This document shows, piece after piece, positions 17,913 through 28,016 of a stretch of DNA of 64,000 bases. The stretch spans positions 1 through 64,000 of the forward strand of contig NZ_JAQWGS010000012.1 of assembly GCF_029238095.1 (NCBI RefSeq). Direction: 5' to 3'. Position numbers and translations under genes: made by a program. Each line of letters starts with the position of its first letter. Positions within the stretch are counted from its first letter, which is position 1. This DNA comes from Lacinutrix sp. GTDB lineage: Bacteria > Bacteroidota > Bacteroidia > Flavobacteriales > Flavobacteriaceae. A model generated the notes under the pieces. It ran no database searches. It saw only the letters and a list, made by a program, of their open reading frames with translations, and was not told the DNA's origin.

Positions 17913-19394
17913 ATGAGCGACGAAAGTAAATTTAATTTTGCTGAAGATTCAGCAAAAAATGATGCAGCTAAGGCAGATGCTGCTAAAAAAGATGAAGCTG
18001 TACAACAGTCTAAAGACGCAGTAAAAAAAGAAGCTAAAACATTTTTTCAAAGTATAAAGCTTTTTTTTAATGAACTACTAGATTTTAGAGACGATACAGA
18101 TAGAGATGCAACAATAGATGCAATAAAGTTAGATATACCTTTTAAAGGTGCAACCGCATGGATATTAATATGTTCTATAATGGTTGCTTCTGTAGGTTTA
18201 AATGCAGATTCTACAGCAGTTGTAATTGGTGCCATGTTAATTTCTCCTTTAATGGGACCTATTTTAGGAATTGGATTGTCGATTGCAATAAATGACATTG
18301 ATACTTTAAAAAAATCATTAATAAACTTAGCAACAATGATTGTGTTGAGTTTATTAACAGCGTATTTGTTTTTTAAGTTTTTTCCAACAGCAGATTTAAT
18401 GACTAATGAGCTTTTTGGACGAACAAAACCAGACCTTAGAGATGTACTTATAGCCTTTTTTGGTGGTGCAGCTTTAATTATTGCACGAACAAAAAAAGGG
18501 ACAATTGCTTCTGTTATTTTTGGTGTTGCTATTGCTACAGCTTTAATGCCTCCTTTATGCACAGCAGGTTATGGTTTGGCTCATGATTTTGATATTTTCT
18601 TAGGAGCAATGAATTTGTTTACCATTAACACTATATTCATCGCTTTAGCCACTTTTATAGTGTTAAAAGTATTGCGTTTTCCAATGCTTAAATATGCAAA
18701 TTCTAAAAAGAGAAAGCGTATAGCTCAACTGGCATCGCTAATTGCAATTTTAGTAATGATCTGGCCAACCATTGCTTTTCTTCATTTTATTGAAGTAAAA
18801 GGTTTGGAAAATGATTATAATAATTTTGTTAAAAGCGAAGTAGAATCTAACAATGAATTATGGTTGCAAAAAGACATACCTAATTATGAAGAAAAAACAA
18901 TAGCCTTATATTTTAATGGAGAGATACCTAATGCAACAATTGCCGATTTAAATAATGAAATAAAAAAGTATGAAAAAATAAAAGATTTTAAATTAGATAT
19001 AAAAGGCAACAAAAACAGAAGCTTCGATAAAATTTCTGAGGCTTACGATCGCGCCATAAAAAGTCTCGACGAAAAAGATAATATTATATTAGGTTTACAA
19101 ACAGAAATAACAAATTTAAGGGAAGAATTAAAAAGTATAAACGAAAGTAAAAACACCATTTCATTTTCAAATTTATCTAAAGACGCAAAAATTAGATTTA
19201 ACGATTTACAGTCTTTTGGTTATTCAAAAATGTTGGCTTCTAAAGATTTTATATCGGTGGATACAATTGATGTTGCAACAGTAAAATGGAATGCAGGAAT
19301 AAGTGACAGTATAGCAAGAATTAAAGAAACAGAACTTGTGAATTGGCTTAAAATTCAGGTTAAAACTGATTCTATTATTTTAAAAAGAGACTAA
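17913..19394 (+). CDS. DUF389 domain membrane protein
   Basis: VVIGAMLISPLMGPILGIGLSIAI, GGAALIIARTKKGTIASVIFGVAIATALMPPLCTAGYGLA. Confidence 0.88.
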   Translation: MSDESKFNFAEDSAKNDAAKADAAKKDEAVQQSKDAVKKEAKTFFQSIKLFFNELLDFRDDTDRDATIDAIKLDIPFKGATAWILICSIMVASVGLNADSTAVVIGAMLISPLMGPILGIGLSIAINDIDTLKKSLINLATMIVLSLLTAYLFFKFFPTADLMTNELFGRTKPDLRDVLIAFFGGAALIIARTKKGTIASVIFGVAIATALMPPLCTAGYGLAHDFDIFLGAMNLFTINTIFIALATFIVLKVLRFPMLKYANSKKRKRIAQLASLIAILVMIWPTIAFLHFIEVKGLENDYNNFVKSEVESNNELWLQKDIPNYEEKTIALYFNGEIPNATIADLNNEIKKYEKIKDFKLDIKGNKNRSFDKISEAYDRAIKSLDEKDNIILGLQTEITNLREELKSINESKNTISFSNLSKDAKIRFNDLQSFGYSKMLASKDFISVDTIDVATVKWNAGISDSIARIKETELVNWLKIQVKTDSIILKRD

Positions 19395-19409
19395 AGTTAT
19401 TTTAAAATA

Positions 19410-20177
19410 TTATTTATTTTCTTTTAAAACAGCTTCTCTAACCTTTTTAAATAAATTTGAAGAGTAGACAAAGTCTGTTACAACTTTATTGTCTGTTCTA
19501 AAGATGTCGTCTTTGGTGCCTTCCCATGCTTTTATTCCATCTTTTAGAAACATAATATTGTCTCCAATTTCCATTACAGAGTTCATATCATGCGTATTTA
19601 TTACAGTAGTAATTTTATACTCTTCTGTAATTTCATGAATTAAATTATCGATAACTATTGCTGTTTTAGGATCTAAACCAGAGTTTGGTTCATCGCAAAA
19701 CAGGTATTTTGGGTTATTAACAATTGCACGAGCAATGGCAACACGTTTTTGCATACCACCTGACGCTTCACTAGGCATTTTTTTATGTGCATCTTCAAGG
19801 TTTACACGCTTTAATACAATATTGGCACGTTCACGCATGTCGTTTTTTGTAAGCTTGGTAAACATACGTAATGGAAACATTACGTTTTCCTCGATGGTTA
19901 AAGAATCGAAAAGCGCACTACCTTGAAATACCATCCCAATTTTTGCACGCATATCTCTTTTTTTAGCTTCACTTAAATTGGCGAAAACTTCACCATCATA
20001 TTCAATACTTCCTTCTTCATAATCATATAAACCTAACAAGCATTTTAAAAACACAGATTTTCCCGAACCACTTTGCCCAATAATGAGGTTTGTTTTCCCT
20101 TGGTAGAAAGTCTGGCTAATCCCTTTTAAAATATGAGCTTCTCCAAAAGATTTATGTAAATTTTTTACTTCTATCAT
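19410..20177 (-). CDS. ABC transporter ATP-binding protein (MlaF-like); preferred start MIEVKNLHKSF at 20177
   Basis: IIGQSGSGKSVFLKCLLG, ASGGMQKRVAIARAI, LFCDEPNSGLDP; start overlaps upstream stop. Confidence 0.92.
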   Translation of the reverse strand: MIEVKNLHKSFGEAHILKGISQTFYQGKTNLIIGQSGSGKSVFLKCLLGLYDYEEGSIEYDGEVFANLSEAKKRDMRAKIGMVFQGSALFDSLTIEENVMFPLRMFTKLTKNDMRERANIVLKRVNLEDAHKKMPSEASGGMQKRVAIARAIVNNPKYLFCDEPNSGLDPKTAIVIDNLIHEITEEYKITTVINTHDMNSVMEIGDNIMFLKDGIKAWEGTKDDIFRTDNKVVTDFVYSSNLFKKVREAVLKENK

Positions 20178-20914
20178 TAGCTTAGTAATAATTGGGTTGC
20201 AAGATAATTTATAATAATAATGGCAACACTTGTCCATACAAAAGAGGTTGTACTTGCTTCTCCAACTTCTAGTGCTCCACCTTTCATGTAATAACCATGA
20301 TACGATGGAATTGTTGCTAAAACAAACGCGAATAAAAAGGTTTTAATAAATGCATAACTAATATGAAAAGGATTAAACTCTTGTTGTAAACCCGTAATAA
20401 AATCATCTGTAGAGGCATAACCACCATAAATACATGCCATTAAACCACCAATAACACCTAAAAACATAGCAATTGAGATTACAAAAGGATAAAAAGCCAT
20501 GGCAATTAATTTAGGAAAAACTAAGTAATTTATAGAGTTAATTCCCATAACTTCTAAGGCATCAATTTGTTCAGTAACACGCATTGTACCAATGCTTGAT
20601 GTTATAAAAGAGCCTACTTTTCCTGCCATAATAATAGACATGAAGGTAGGTGCGAATTCTAATAAAATAGATTGTCTAGTTGCAAAGCCAATTAATTCTT
20701 TCGGTATTAATGGATTATCAATATTTAAAGCAGTTTGAATGGTTACCACACCTCCAACAAAAAAAGCGATAAATGCAACAATACCAAGAGAGCCAATTAT
20801 TAAATCGTCTATATCTTTAAGTATAAGTTCTTTCATTACAGACCATTTCGTGGGTTTACGAAACATCTCTATAATCATTAAAAAGTATGTGCCAATATTA
20901 TGTAGATACTGCAT
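20177..20914 (-). CDS. MlaE-family ABC transporter permease
   Basis: ATRQSILLEFAPTFMSIIMAGKVGSFITSSIGTMRVTEQIDALEVMGIN. Confidence 0.94.
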   Translation of the reverse strand: MQYLHNIGTYFLMIIEMFRKPTKWSVMKELILKDIDDLIIGSLGIVAFIAFFVGGVVTIQTALNIDNPLIPKELIGFATRQSILLEFAPTFMSIIMAGKVGSFITSSIGTMRVTEQIDALEVMGINSINYLVFPKLIAMAFYPFVISIAMFLGVIGGLMACIYGGYASTDDFITGLQQEFNPFHISYAFIKTFLFAFVLATIPSYHGYYMKGGALEVGEASTTSFVWTSVAIIIINYLATQLLLS

Positions 20915-21075
20915 ATTAGGATAAGATACGATTTAGTCAAAAAAAATAAAACTGTAAAAGTAATTACAATGCTAAAGTATAAAAATCTGCTATGTAATTG
21001 ATGATATTTTTAAATTGAATTCATAGAGCTATTTAAAATAGTTTATTTTTGAGGTAAAAATATAAAGAAGACAAT

Positions 21076-22737
21076 ATGAGATTATTATTAAGCTTATTTC
21101 TTGGGCTATTCCTTTTTAATTGTAACGCGCAAAACAATATTACCCAAACTAAAACCAAAACTGAGACTGTTTTAAATGCTAATCCTAAATTAGTAGTTGG
21201 TATTGTTGTAGACCAAATGCGTTACGATTATTTAACGCGGTTTTATTCAAAATATGGAAATGGTGGTTTTAAACGCTTAATAAACGAAGGTTTTAATTGT
21301 AAAAATAACCATTACAATTATGTGCCTACTTATACTGGACCAGGACATGCTTCAATTTTTACAGGAACTTCACCTAAAAACCATGGTATAATAGCTAATT
21401 ATTGGTACGATAAGTTTAGTAAAGAGAATGTGTATTGCGCTGGAGATTCTACTGTTTTAGCGGTTGGAAGTGACTCTAAAGCAGAACGTATGTCACCTCA
21501 CAGAATGAAAACAACAACCTTTGCTGATGAGAATAGGTTATTTACACAAATGAGAGGAAAAACAATTGGAATCTCTATTAAAGATCGTGGAGCTATTTTA
21601 CCAGCTGGACATTCTGCAAATGCTGCTTATTGGTTTAGAGGTAGAGAGGAAGGTCATTTTATAACTTCTACCTATTACATGAACAGTCTTCCAAAATGGG
21701 TTAAAGATTTTAATGCATCTAAAACAGCAGAAAGCTATTTAAAAGAGTGGAATACACTTTATGATATAGACACATATACAGAAAGTGGGAGTGATTTAAA
21801 TACTTTTGAAGGCGGATTTAAAGGCAAAGATAATGCAACATTTCCGTACGATTTAGCAGCATTAAAAGATAAAAATAAAGGCTTCGATATTATTAAAGCA
21901 ACACCTTACGGAAATAGCATTGTTACAGATTTTGCAATAGAAGCCATTACTGCAGAGCAATTAGGAAAAGATAATTATACAGATGTTTTAACAGTTAGCT
22001 TTTCTAGTCCAGATTATGTAGGTCATAATTTTGGAGTCAATTCAAAAGAAGTAGAAGATACATATATACGCTTAGATAAAGATTTAGAGCGTTTATTCAA
22101 TGCGCTAGATAAAAAAGTTGGAGTAGGAGCCTATACTTTATTTCTAACTGCAGATCATGGTGCAGTAGATGTTCCAGCATTTTTACAAACGGCAAAAATT
22201 CCTTCAGGATATTTTGATAACGATGCATTTAAAAATCAATTGAACACCTTTTTAGTTAAGGAATTTTCAGCTTCAGATTTAATTGAAAACATTAGTAACG
22301 ATCAAATATTTTTAAATAAGAATCGCTTAAAGCAATTAGACTTAGATATAGGCGATGTGCAATATGCCATAGTTAACGAAATAATTAATTATAAACATAT
22401 AGATAAGGTATTCTCTTCAGAAACTATGCAAAATGCTAATTTTACATCAGGAATAAAAGCTTTATTACAAAATGGTTATCACCAAAAGCGTTCTGGTGAT
22501 GTATTAATAGTTAAAAATCCTGCTGTAATAAGTTATAGTAGAAAAGGCTCTACGCATGGTTCTGGTTCTAATTTCGATACACATGTGCCATTATTGTTTT
22601 ATGGAAATGGTATAAAAAGAGGCAGTACTCTAACTAAAACAGAAATTACAGATATAGCGCCAACTATCTCAGCACTTTTAGGAATTAGTTTTCCAAATGC
22701 AGCTACAGGAAATGTTTTAGAATTTGTTTTGGATTAA
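21076..22737 (+). CDS. alkaline phosphatase family protein (PafA-like)
   Basis: VVGIVVDQMRYDYLTRFYSKYGNGGFKRL...YTGPGHASIFTGTSPKNHGI...LTADHGAV. Confidence 0.93.
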   Translation: MRLLLSLFLGLFLFNCNAQNNITQTKTKTETVLNANPKLVVGIVVDQMRYDYLTRFYSKYGNGGFKRLINEGFNCKNNHYNYVPTYTGPGHASIFTGTSPKNHGIIANYWYDKFSKENVYCAGDSTVLAVGSDSKAERMSPHRMKTTTFADENRLFTQMRGKTIGISIKDRGAILPAGHSANAAYWFRGREEGHFITSTYYMNSLPKWVKDFNASKTAESYLKEWNTLYDIDTYTESGSDLNTFEGGFKGKDNATFPYDLAALKDKNKGFDIIKATPYGNSIVTDFAIEAITAEQLGKDNYTDVLTVSFSSPDYVGHNFGVNSKEVEDTYIRLDKDLERLFNALDKKVGVGAYTLFLTADHGAVDVPAFLQTAKIPSGYFDNDAFKNQLNTFLVKEFSASDLIENISNDQIFLNKNRLKQLDLDIGDVQYAIVNEIINYKHIDKVFSSETMQNANFTSGIKALLQNGYHQKRSGDVLIVKNPAVISYSRKGSTHGSGSNFDTHVPLLFYGNGIKRGSTLTKTEITDIAPTISALLGISFPNAATGNVLEFVLD

Positions 22738-23084
22738 GAAGGTTTAAACTTATCACGAATTGCATTTTCAGTCTTTAATAAAAGATATAATACACTAAAC
22801 ACAATTACTATAAGACTTATAATTAGTGTTTGTTTAGAAGAGAAATCGAAAGCAATAAAATTCACACTTAAAAGCATCATTATTAGTCCAATAACCGTCA
22901 TTTTTTTAGCAGAATATGTTTGTGCAAAATCCCAGGCTTGTTGGTTTTTCATTGAGGATTTTGTTCTATAGCCATATAATGCGTTTATATGTTTAGGTGG
23001 GAATTTGTAGGTAAGTAAACCCATAATAAAAAAAATACTACCACAGACAGATAATGGGTTGATTAAGTTCTCAATAAGTTCCAA
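22734..23084 (-). CDS. SdpI family protein
   Basis: PPKHINALYGYRTKSSMKNQQAWDFAQTYSAKKM. Confidence 0.88.
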   Translation of the reverse strand: MELIENLINPLSVCGSIFFIMGLLTYKFPPKHINALYGYRTKSSMKNQQAWDFAQTYSAKKMTVIGLIMMLLSVNFIAFDFSSKQTLIISLIVIVFSVLYLLLKTENAIRDKFKPS

Positions 23085-23105
23085 ATGATTAAGTTTTTAA
23101 TTCTG

Positions 23106-23372
23106 TTACTCTCTATATAGAAAGTAATTATTAACTAATTCAATATAAGTCTGTTTGGCTTCATCTTCACTAATACCTTGTATTTGAAAAAGGGCATTGG
23201 TTTTAAAAGCATTAATTATTGGTGTTCTACTACTTGGTCTTTCGTAGTTATTAGTTGCCTTTTTGTAGTAAGCATATAAACGAAGCAGGAAATCTGCAGG
23301 AAAAGGTTCTGTATGAGTATTTATGCACTCTACAGCCTCTCTAAATGTGATGTCTATTTCTTCAGAAGTCAT
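23106..23372 (-). CDS. acyl-CoA-binding protein
   Basis: LLRLYAYYKKAT...INAFKTNALFQIQGISEDEAKQTYIELV. Confidence 0.85.
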   Translation of the reverse strand: MTSEEIDITFREAVECINTHTEPFPADFLLRLYAYYKKATNNYERPSSRTPIINAFKTNALFQIQGISEDEAKQTYIELVNNYFLYRE

Positions 23373-24023
23373 TTATATTTCGGCAATAATACTTTCGCCT
23401 CCTTTTACTTTCTCGTTTAACTTTACTTTAATTTTAGTGTCTAAAGGTAAGTATAAATCTACACGAGAACCAAATTTTATAAAACCAGAGTCATTACCTT
23501 GAATGGCTTCGTCTCCTTCTTTAGCATAGTTTACAATACGTTTTGCTAATGCACCAGCAATTTGTCTGTATAACACTTTACCATAGCTAGAGTTTTCTAC
23601 AACAACTGTTGTTCGCTCATTTTCCTCACTTGCTTTTGGGTGCCAAGCCACTAAATATTTTCCAGGATGGTATTTGCTAAATAATACTTTTCCATTAATT
23701 GGATATCGTGTTACATGTACATTTAAAGGCGACATAAAAACACTCACTTGTAGTCTTTTTTCTTTAAAATACTCTTTTTCAAAAACTTCTTCTATGACAA
23801 CTACTTTACCATCTACAGGAGAAAGAACGTTGTTATTATTATTTACAGTATTTCTTTTTGGGTTTCTAAAAAACTGAAGAATTAAATATAAAAAAATGGC
23901 AAACGTAGCAAATAGTATATATTTAAGCCATGCTATATCTATAAAACGATCTACAGATATGAAACATGCAACAATAATTATAAAAGTAATAACAATAATT
24001 TTATGGCCTTCTTTATGAAACAT
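23373..24023 (-). CDS. phosphatidylserine decarboxylase family protein
   Basis: VLSPVDGKVVVIEEV...SVFMSPLNVHVTRYPINGKV...GNDSGFIKFGSRVDLYLP. Confidence 0.93.
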   Translation of the reverse strand: MFHKEGHKIIVITFIIIVACFISVDRFIDIAWLKYILFATFAIFLYLILQFFRNPKRNTVNNNNNVLSPVDGKVVVIEEVFEKEYFKEKRLQVSVFMSPLNVHVTRYPINGKVLFSKYHPGKYLVAWHPKASEENERTTVVVENSSYGKVLYRQIAGALAKRIVNYAKEGDEAIQGNDSGFIKFGSRVDLYLPLDTKIKVKLNEKVKGGESIIAEI

Positions 24024-24834
24024 AGTGTAGTATTCTTAAAAATAAATATATAAATGGCGCTGCAAATATAATACTATCAAAACGGTCTAACAAACCACCA
24101 TGACCTGGCATAATTACACCACTATCTTTTACGTTTGCTTGACGCTTAAATTTTGATTCTATTAAATCTCCTATTGTGCCTATAACACTAATAATAACAG
24201 CTAATATTAACCAATTGTTAAATGTTAAAGTGTTGGTATAGGTCCAAATAAAATAACTCGCAATACAAGAAAATAACAAGCCACCTAGGAAGCCTTCAAC
24301 TGTTTTTTTAGGTGATATGCTTGGAAATAGCTTTTGTTTGCCAAAATTTTTACCAACTAAATACGCGAATGAATCGTTAACCCAAACAATAATAAATGAG
24401 CCTAATAGTAGCTTAGGTGAAAACACATTATTAAAGTTAGCGATAAGTATTAAAAAAACAAATGCACTAGAAATGTAAAAAGTAGTTAATATAAAACGTT
24501 TAGTAATAAATAAAGGAATAACTTTCTCTGAAAACAAATCCTTGATTAAGAGTAATTGAACAAAAATAGTAACAACTTGCATTATCTGTGTTGCCTCATC
24601 TAATCCTTTAGAGGAATTCATTACTAATTGCCAATACCCAAAAATAAAATAGAGTATTGTGAAAATAACGTATGGTAAAAAGCTTTTTAAGTTGATAAGC
24701 TTTTTAAATTCTGCAATACAAATAATACCAAATACAAAAAAAAGTATGATTAATGCATGCTGATTTAAAAGCGATGTAACAAGTAACGTTACGTATAGAA
24801 TACCTGAAAGTGCTCTTGTTGTAGTTTCTTTCAT
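24013..24834 (-). CDS. cdsA: phosphatidate cytidylyltransferase
   Basis: VWVNDSFAYLVGKNFGKQKLFPSISPKKTVEGFLGG, DLIESKFKRQANVKDSGVIMPGHGGLLDRFDS. Confidence 0.95.
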   Translation of the reverse strand: MKETTTRALSGILYVTLLVTSLLNQHALIILFFVFGIICIAEFKKLINLKSFLPYVIFTILYFIFGYWQLVMNSSKGLDEATQIMQVVTIFVQLLLIKDLFSEKVIPLFITKRFILTTFYISSAFVFLILIANFNNVFSPKLLLGSFIIVWVNDSFAYLVGKNFGKQKLFPSISPKKTVEGFLGGLLFSCIASYFIWTYTNTLTFNNWLILAVIISVIGTIGDLIESKFKRQANVKDSGVIMPGHGGLLDRFDSIIFAAPFIYLFLRILHYVS

Positions 24835-24837
24835 TAA

Positions 24838-25443
24838 TTATAAATCTTCAAGAAGCAATAAATATAAGTTTTTTGAAGCACTACCGTAGGTTAAAAAATC
24901 TTTTTCATCAAGATCTTTAAAATGTTTTATAGTAGTAATGTTTGTAGGTATTTTTTCTGTATTCTTATTTTTAATTTGGCGTAAGCCTTCTCCAATAGTA
25001 TAAACTAATTGGCTAGTAGTTGCAAATACAATAAAATTATTAGGAAATTCGGCTAATTTTTTCTCTGCAATTTGATGAGATGAAATAAGAAGTGATCCAT
25101 CGTTTGCTATTAAATTTTCGCAAGTAGTAAAAAAGTAGGTTGCTTCATTTAAAGCACTTTTTTTAAGATTTAAATTTTTAAAACGTGCTTCTAAATTCTT
25201 ATCGTAAAAATAGCCAGGCTTATCTTCCCAATTATTTTCTTCAAAAATATGATTTACATTTTCGAAAACCTCTTCTAAGTTTTCGCAATACAAGAACTTG
25301 CCACCATTAGATTTAAAGTTTATAGTAAAACTTTCGTCTATAGGTAGTTTAATTTTAGGCATGTATTTACTTGTGTTTTCGTTTCTAGTCTCCTCTGATT
25401 CTTTATTAGACTTAGAACGAAAAAAGTTTTTAAAGATGCTCAT
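24838..25443 (-). CDS. LUD domain (LutC/YkgG-type) protein
   Basis: ATYFFTTCENLIANDGSLLISSHQIAEKKLAEFPNNFIVFATTSQLVYTIGEGL; synteny with ftsH. Confidence 0.8.
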   Translation of the reverse strand: MSIFKNFFRSKSNKESEETRNENTSKYMPKIKLPIDESFTINFKSNGGKFLYCENLEEVFENVNHIFEENNWEDKPGYFYDKNLEARFKNLNLKKSALNEATYFFTTCENLIANDGSLLISSHQIAEKKLAEFPNNFIVFATTSQLVYTIGEGLRQIKNKNTEKIPTNITTIKHFKDLDEKDFLTYGSASKNLYLLLLEDL

Positions 25444-25490
25444 TACTTGTTGCTATTAACCAATATCTTTAAGGTATTTTATCAAATATA

Positions 25491-25530
25491 AAAAATCTCA
25501 AATGAACTAAAGCGTTAATTTGAGATTTTT
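25491..25530 (-). terminator. rho-independent terminator downstream of ftsH (minus strand)
   Basis: AAAAATCTCAAA...AATTTGAGATTTTT inverted repeat between ftsH and the LUD gene. Confidence 0.75.
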
Positions 25531-25554
25531 AGAACTATTATAGTGTTAAAGTCT

Positions 25555-27531
25555 TTATTCTACTTCTGTTTTATCTTCTTTGTTATCTGTTAAAAGTTTT
25601 TCAGAAGGTTTTTCTGCAACATTTTCAAAAGGGCGTTTACCTAAAATTTCTTCAAGGTCATCTTTAAAAATCACTTCTCTTTCCATGAGTCTTTGTGCCA
25701 ATTTTTCTAACACATCTCTCTTAGAGGTTAAAAGCTCAACTGCACGATCATATTGTGTTTCTACAATATTTTTTATTTCGTTATCTATTAACTCTGCAGT
25801 GCTTTCGCTGTAAGGTTTTACAAAACCACTTTCTCCAGCTGGATCGTAATAAGTAATGTTTCCAACTTTTTCATTTAAGCCATAAATCATTACCATTGCT
25901 TTTGCTTTTTTAGTTACATTTTCTAAATCGCTTAAAGCACCAGTAGAGATTTCGTTAAATATTATTTTTTCGGCTGCACGTCCACCCATAGTCACACAGA
26001 TTTCGTCTAAAAACTTACTTGTTCTTGTAATGTAAGCTTCTTGAGGTAAATACCAAGCAGCACCTAGAGAGCGACCACGTGGTACTATTGTAACTTTTAC
26101 TAATGGATCTGCATGTTCTAAAAACCAGCTTACAGTGGCGTGGCCAGCTTCGTGGTATGCAATAGTTTTCTTTTCTTCTACTGAGAATAGGTGACTTCTC
26201 TTTTCTAATCCACCAATAATACGATCTACAGCATCTAAAAAATCTTGTTTTTCAACTGCTTTTTTATTATTCCTTGCAGCAATTAAAGCGGCTTCATTAC
26301 ATAAGTTCGCTATGTCTGCACCAGAGAAACCTGGTGTTTGTTTTGCTAAAAAGTCTAAATCTAAACCTTCAACTTTTTTAAGTGGTCTAAGGTGTACTTC
26401 AAAAATAGCACGACGTTCGGTAAGGTTTGGTAAATCTACATGTATTTGTCTATCAAAACGTCCAGCACGCATTAATGCTTTATCTAAAATATCTGCTCTG
26501 TTTGTAGCTGCTAGAACAATAACATTTGTATTAGTGCCAAAACCATCCATTTCTGTTAGTAATTGGTTGAGTGTGTTTTCACGTTCATCGTTACTTCCCG
26601 ACATTGCATTTTTTCCTCTGGCTCTACCAATAGCATCAATCTCGTCAATAAAAATAATAGCAGGAGATTTTTCTTTTGCTTGTTTAAATAAATCTCTTAC
26701 ACGAGAGGCACCAACACCAACAAACATCTCTACAAAATCTGAACCAGATAGTGAGAAAAACGGCACTTTTGCTTCTCCAGCGACTGCTTTTGCTAGCAAG
26801 GTTTTACCTGTTCCTGGAGGACCAACTAATAATGCTCCTTTAGGGATTTTACCACCTAATGAAGTATATTTTTCAGGATTTTTAAGAAAATCTACAATTT
26901 CTTGTACTTCTTCTTTTGCGCCTTCTAATCCAGCAACGTCTTTAAACGTAGTTTTTACCTTAGTATTCTCATCAAATAATTTTGCTTTTGATTTTCCGAT
27001 ATTAAAAATCTGTCCACCAGCTCCACCACCAGCTCCACCAGACATGCGACGCATTATAAATATCCAAACACCTATTAATAAAATGAATGGTAATAGGCTT
27101 AATAAGAGGTCTGCAAAAAGGTTTTCTTCTCTGTCGTTGTCATAGGTTGTTGTTAAATTATTTTTATCAATAATTTCTATGTACTTATCTTCAAAATTAC
27201 TTAAATCTCCATATTGAAATTGATAATTTGGTATTTTACCATTACCAAATAAAGTATTAGAATTTAAAGCTTTTTTATGTTTGTCTAATTTTTTTGCTTC
27301 ATCAGTAAGATATATTTTTACAAAGCCTGTGTTTTTTATAACATCAAAATTTTGAACATCACCATCTTTAAGAATTTGAAAAAATTCTATGGGTGTAATT
27401 TTTTTGTTATCGTTTTCATTACTATTTCCAAAAAGTTGAAAAGTTATAAGCGCTATTAAAAGTGCACCAGAAATCCAATAAGGATTAAACTTAGATTTTT
27501 TAGGTGCTTCAGTTTTTTTATTATTTGCCAT
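25555..27531 (-). CDS. ftsH: ATP-dependent zinc metalloprotease FtsH
   Basis: GPPGTGKTLLAKAVAGEA, IIFIDEIDAIGRARG, YHEAGHATVSWFLE. Confidence 0.98.
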   Translation of the reverse strand: MANNKKTEAPKKSKFNPYWISGALLIALITFQLFGNSNENDNKKITPIEFFQILKDGDVQNFDVIKNTGFVKIYLTDEAKKLDKHKKALNSNTLFGNGKIPNYQFQYGDLSNFEDKYIEIIDKNNLTTTYDNDREENLFADLLLSLLPFILLIGVWIFIMRRMSGGAGGGAGGQIFNIGKSKAKLFDENTKVKTTFKDVAGLEGAKEEVQEIVDFLKNPEKYTSLGGKIPKGALLVGPPGTGKTLLAKAVAGEAKVPFFSLSGSDFVEMFVGVGASRVRDLFKQAKEKSPAIIFIDEIDAIGRARGKNAMSGSNDERENTLNQLLTEMDGFGTNTNVIVLAATNRADILDKALMRAGRFDRQIHVDLPNLTERRAIFEVHLRPLKKVEGLDLDFLAKQTPGFSGADIANLCNEAALIAARNNKKAVEKQDFLDAVDRIIGGLEKRSHLFSVEEKKTIAYHEAGHATVSWFLEHADPLVKVTIVPRGRSLGAAWYLPQEAYITRTSKFLDEICVTMGGRAAEKIIFNEISTGALSDLENVTKKAKAMVMIYGLNEKVGNITYYDPAGESGFVKPYSESTAELIDNEIKNIVETQYDRAVELLTSKRDVLEKLAQRLMEREVIFKDDLEEILGKRPFENVAEKPSEKLLTDNKEDKTEVE

Positions 27532-27539
27532 GAATGGTT

Positions 27540-27911
27540 TTAAAATTTAGATTCAATAATTGTAGTTTTGGCATCTCCCCAAAGACTTTCAATATCATAA
27601 TATTCGCGAATATGTTTTTGGAATACATGTACAACAACGTTCACGTAGTCCATTAAAATCCACTCTGCATTGTCTTCTCCTTCAATATGCCAAGGCTTAT
27701 CTTTAAGTTCTTTGCTTACCTTTTTTTGTATGGCACCAACAATAGCGTTTACTTGAGTGTTAGAGGTACCTTCGCAAATAATAAAATAATCACACACTGT
27801 ATTATCAATCTCTCTTAAGTCAAGAATAATAATGTCTTTTCCTTTTACATCTTCAATACCACTAATTATAGTTGCTATAAGTGAATCTGTGTTTACTTCT
27901 TTTTTAGTCAT
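27540..27911 (-). CDS. rsfS: ribosome silencing factor
   Basis: CDYFIICEGTSNTQVNAI, WILMDYVNVVVHVFQKHIREYYDIESLWGDA. Confidence 0.95.
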   Translation of the reverse strand: MTKKEVNTDSLIATIISGIEDVKGKDIIILDLREIDNTVCDYFIICEGTSNTQVNAIVGAIQKKVSKELKDKPWHIEGEDNAEWILMDYVNVVVHVFQKHIREYYDIESLWGDAKTTIIESKF

Positions 27912-28016
27912 TAATAGGATTTAATTTGTGCAAAGTTATTATTTTTTGGTTCTTTATACTTTAAAATTATGATAAAGATTTGTTATAAATTTTAATCACG
28001 AAGATAACCAATTTAT

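Noticed and set aside
18047-18562. 171-aa minus-strand ORF
   Set aside because: Antisense shadow of the DUF389 gene; no domain-like features.
26312-27145. 277-aa + strand ORF
   Set aside because: Fully antisense to ftsH; low-complexity Ser/Pro-rich shadow translation of a conserved gene.
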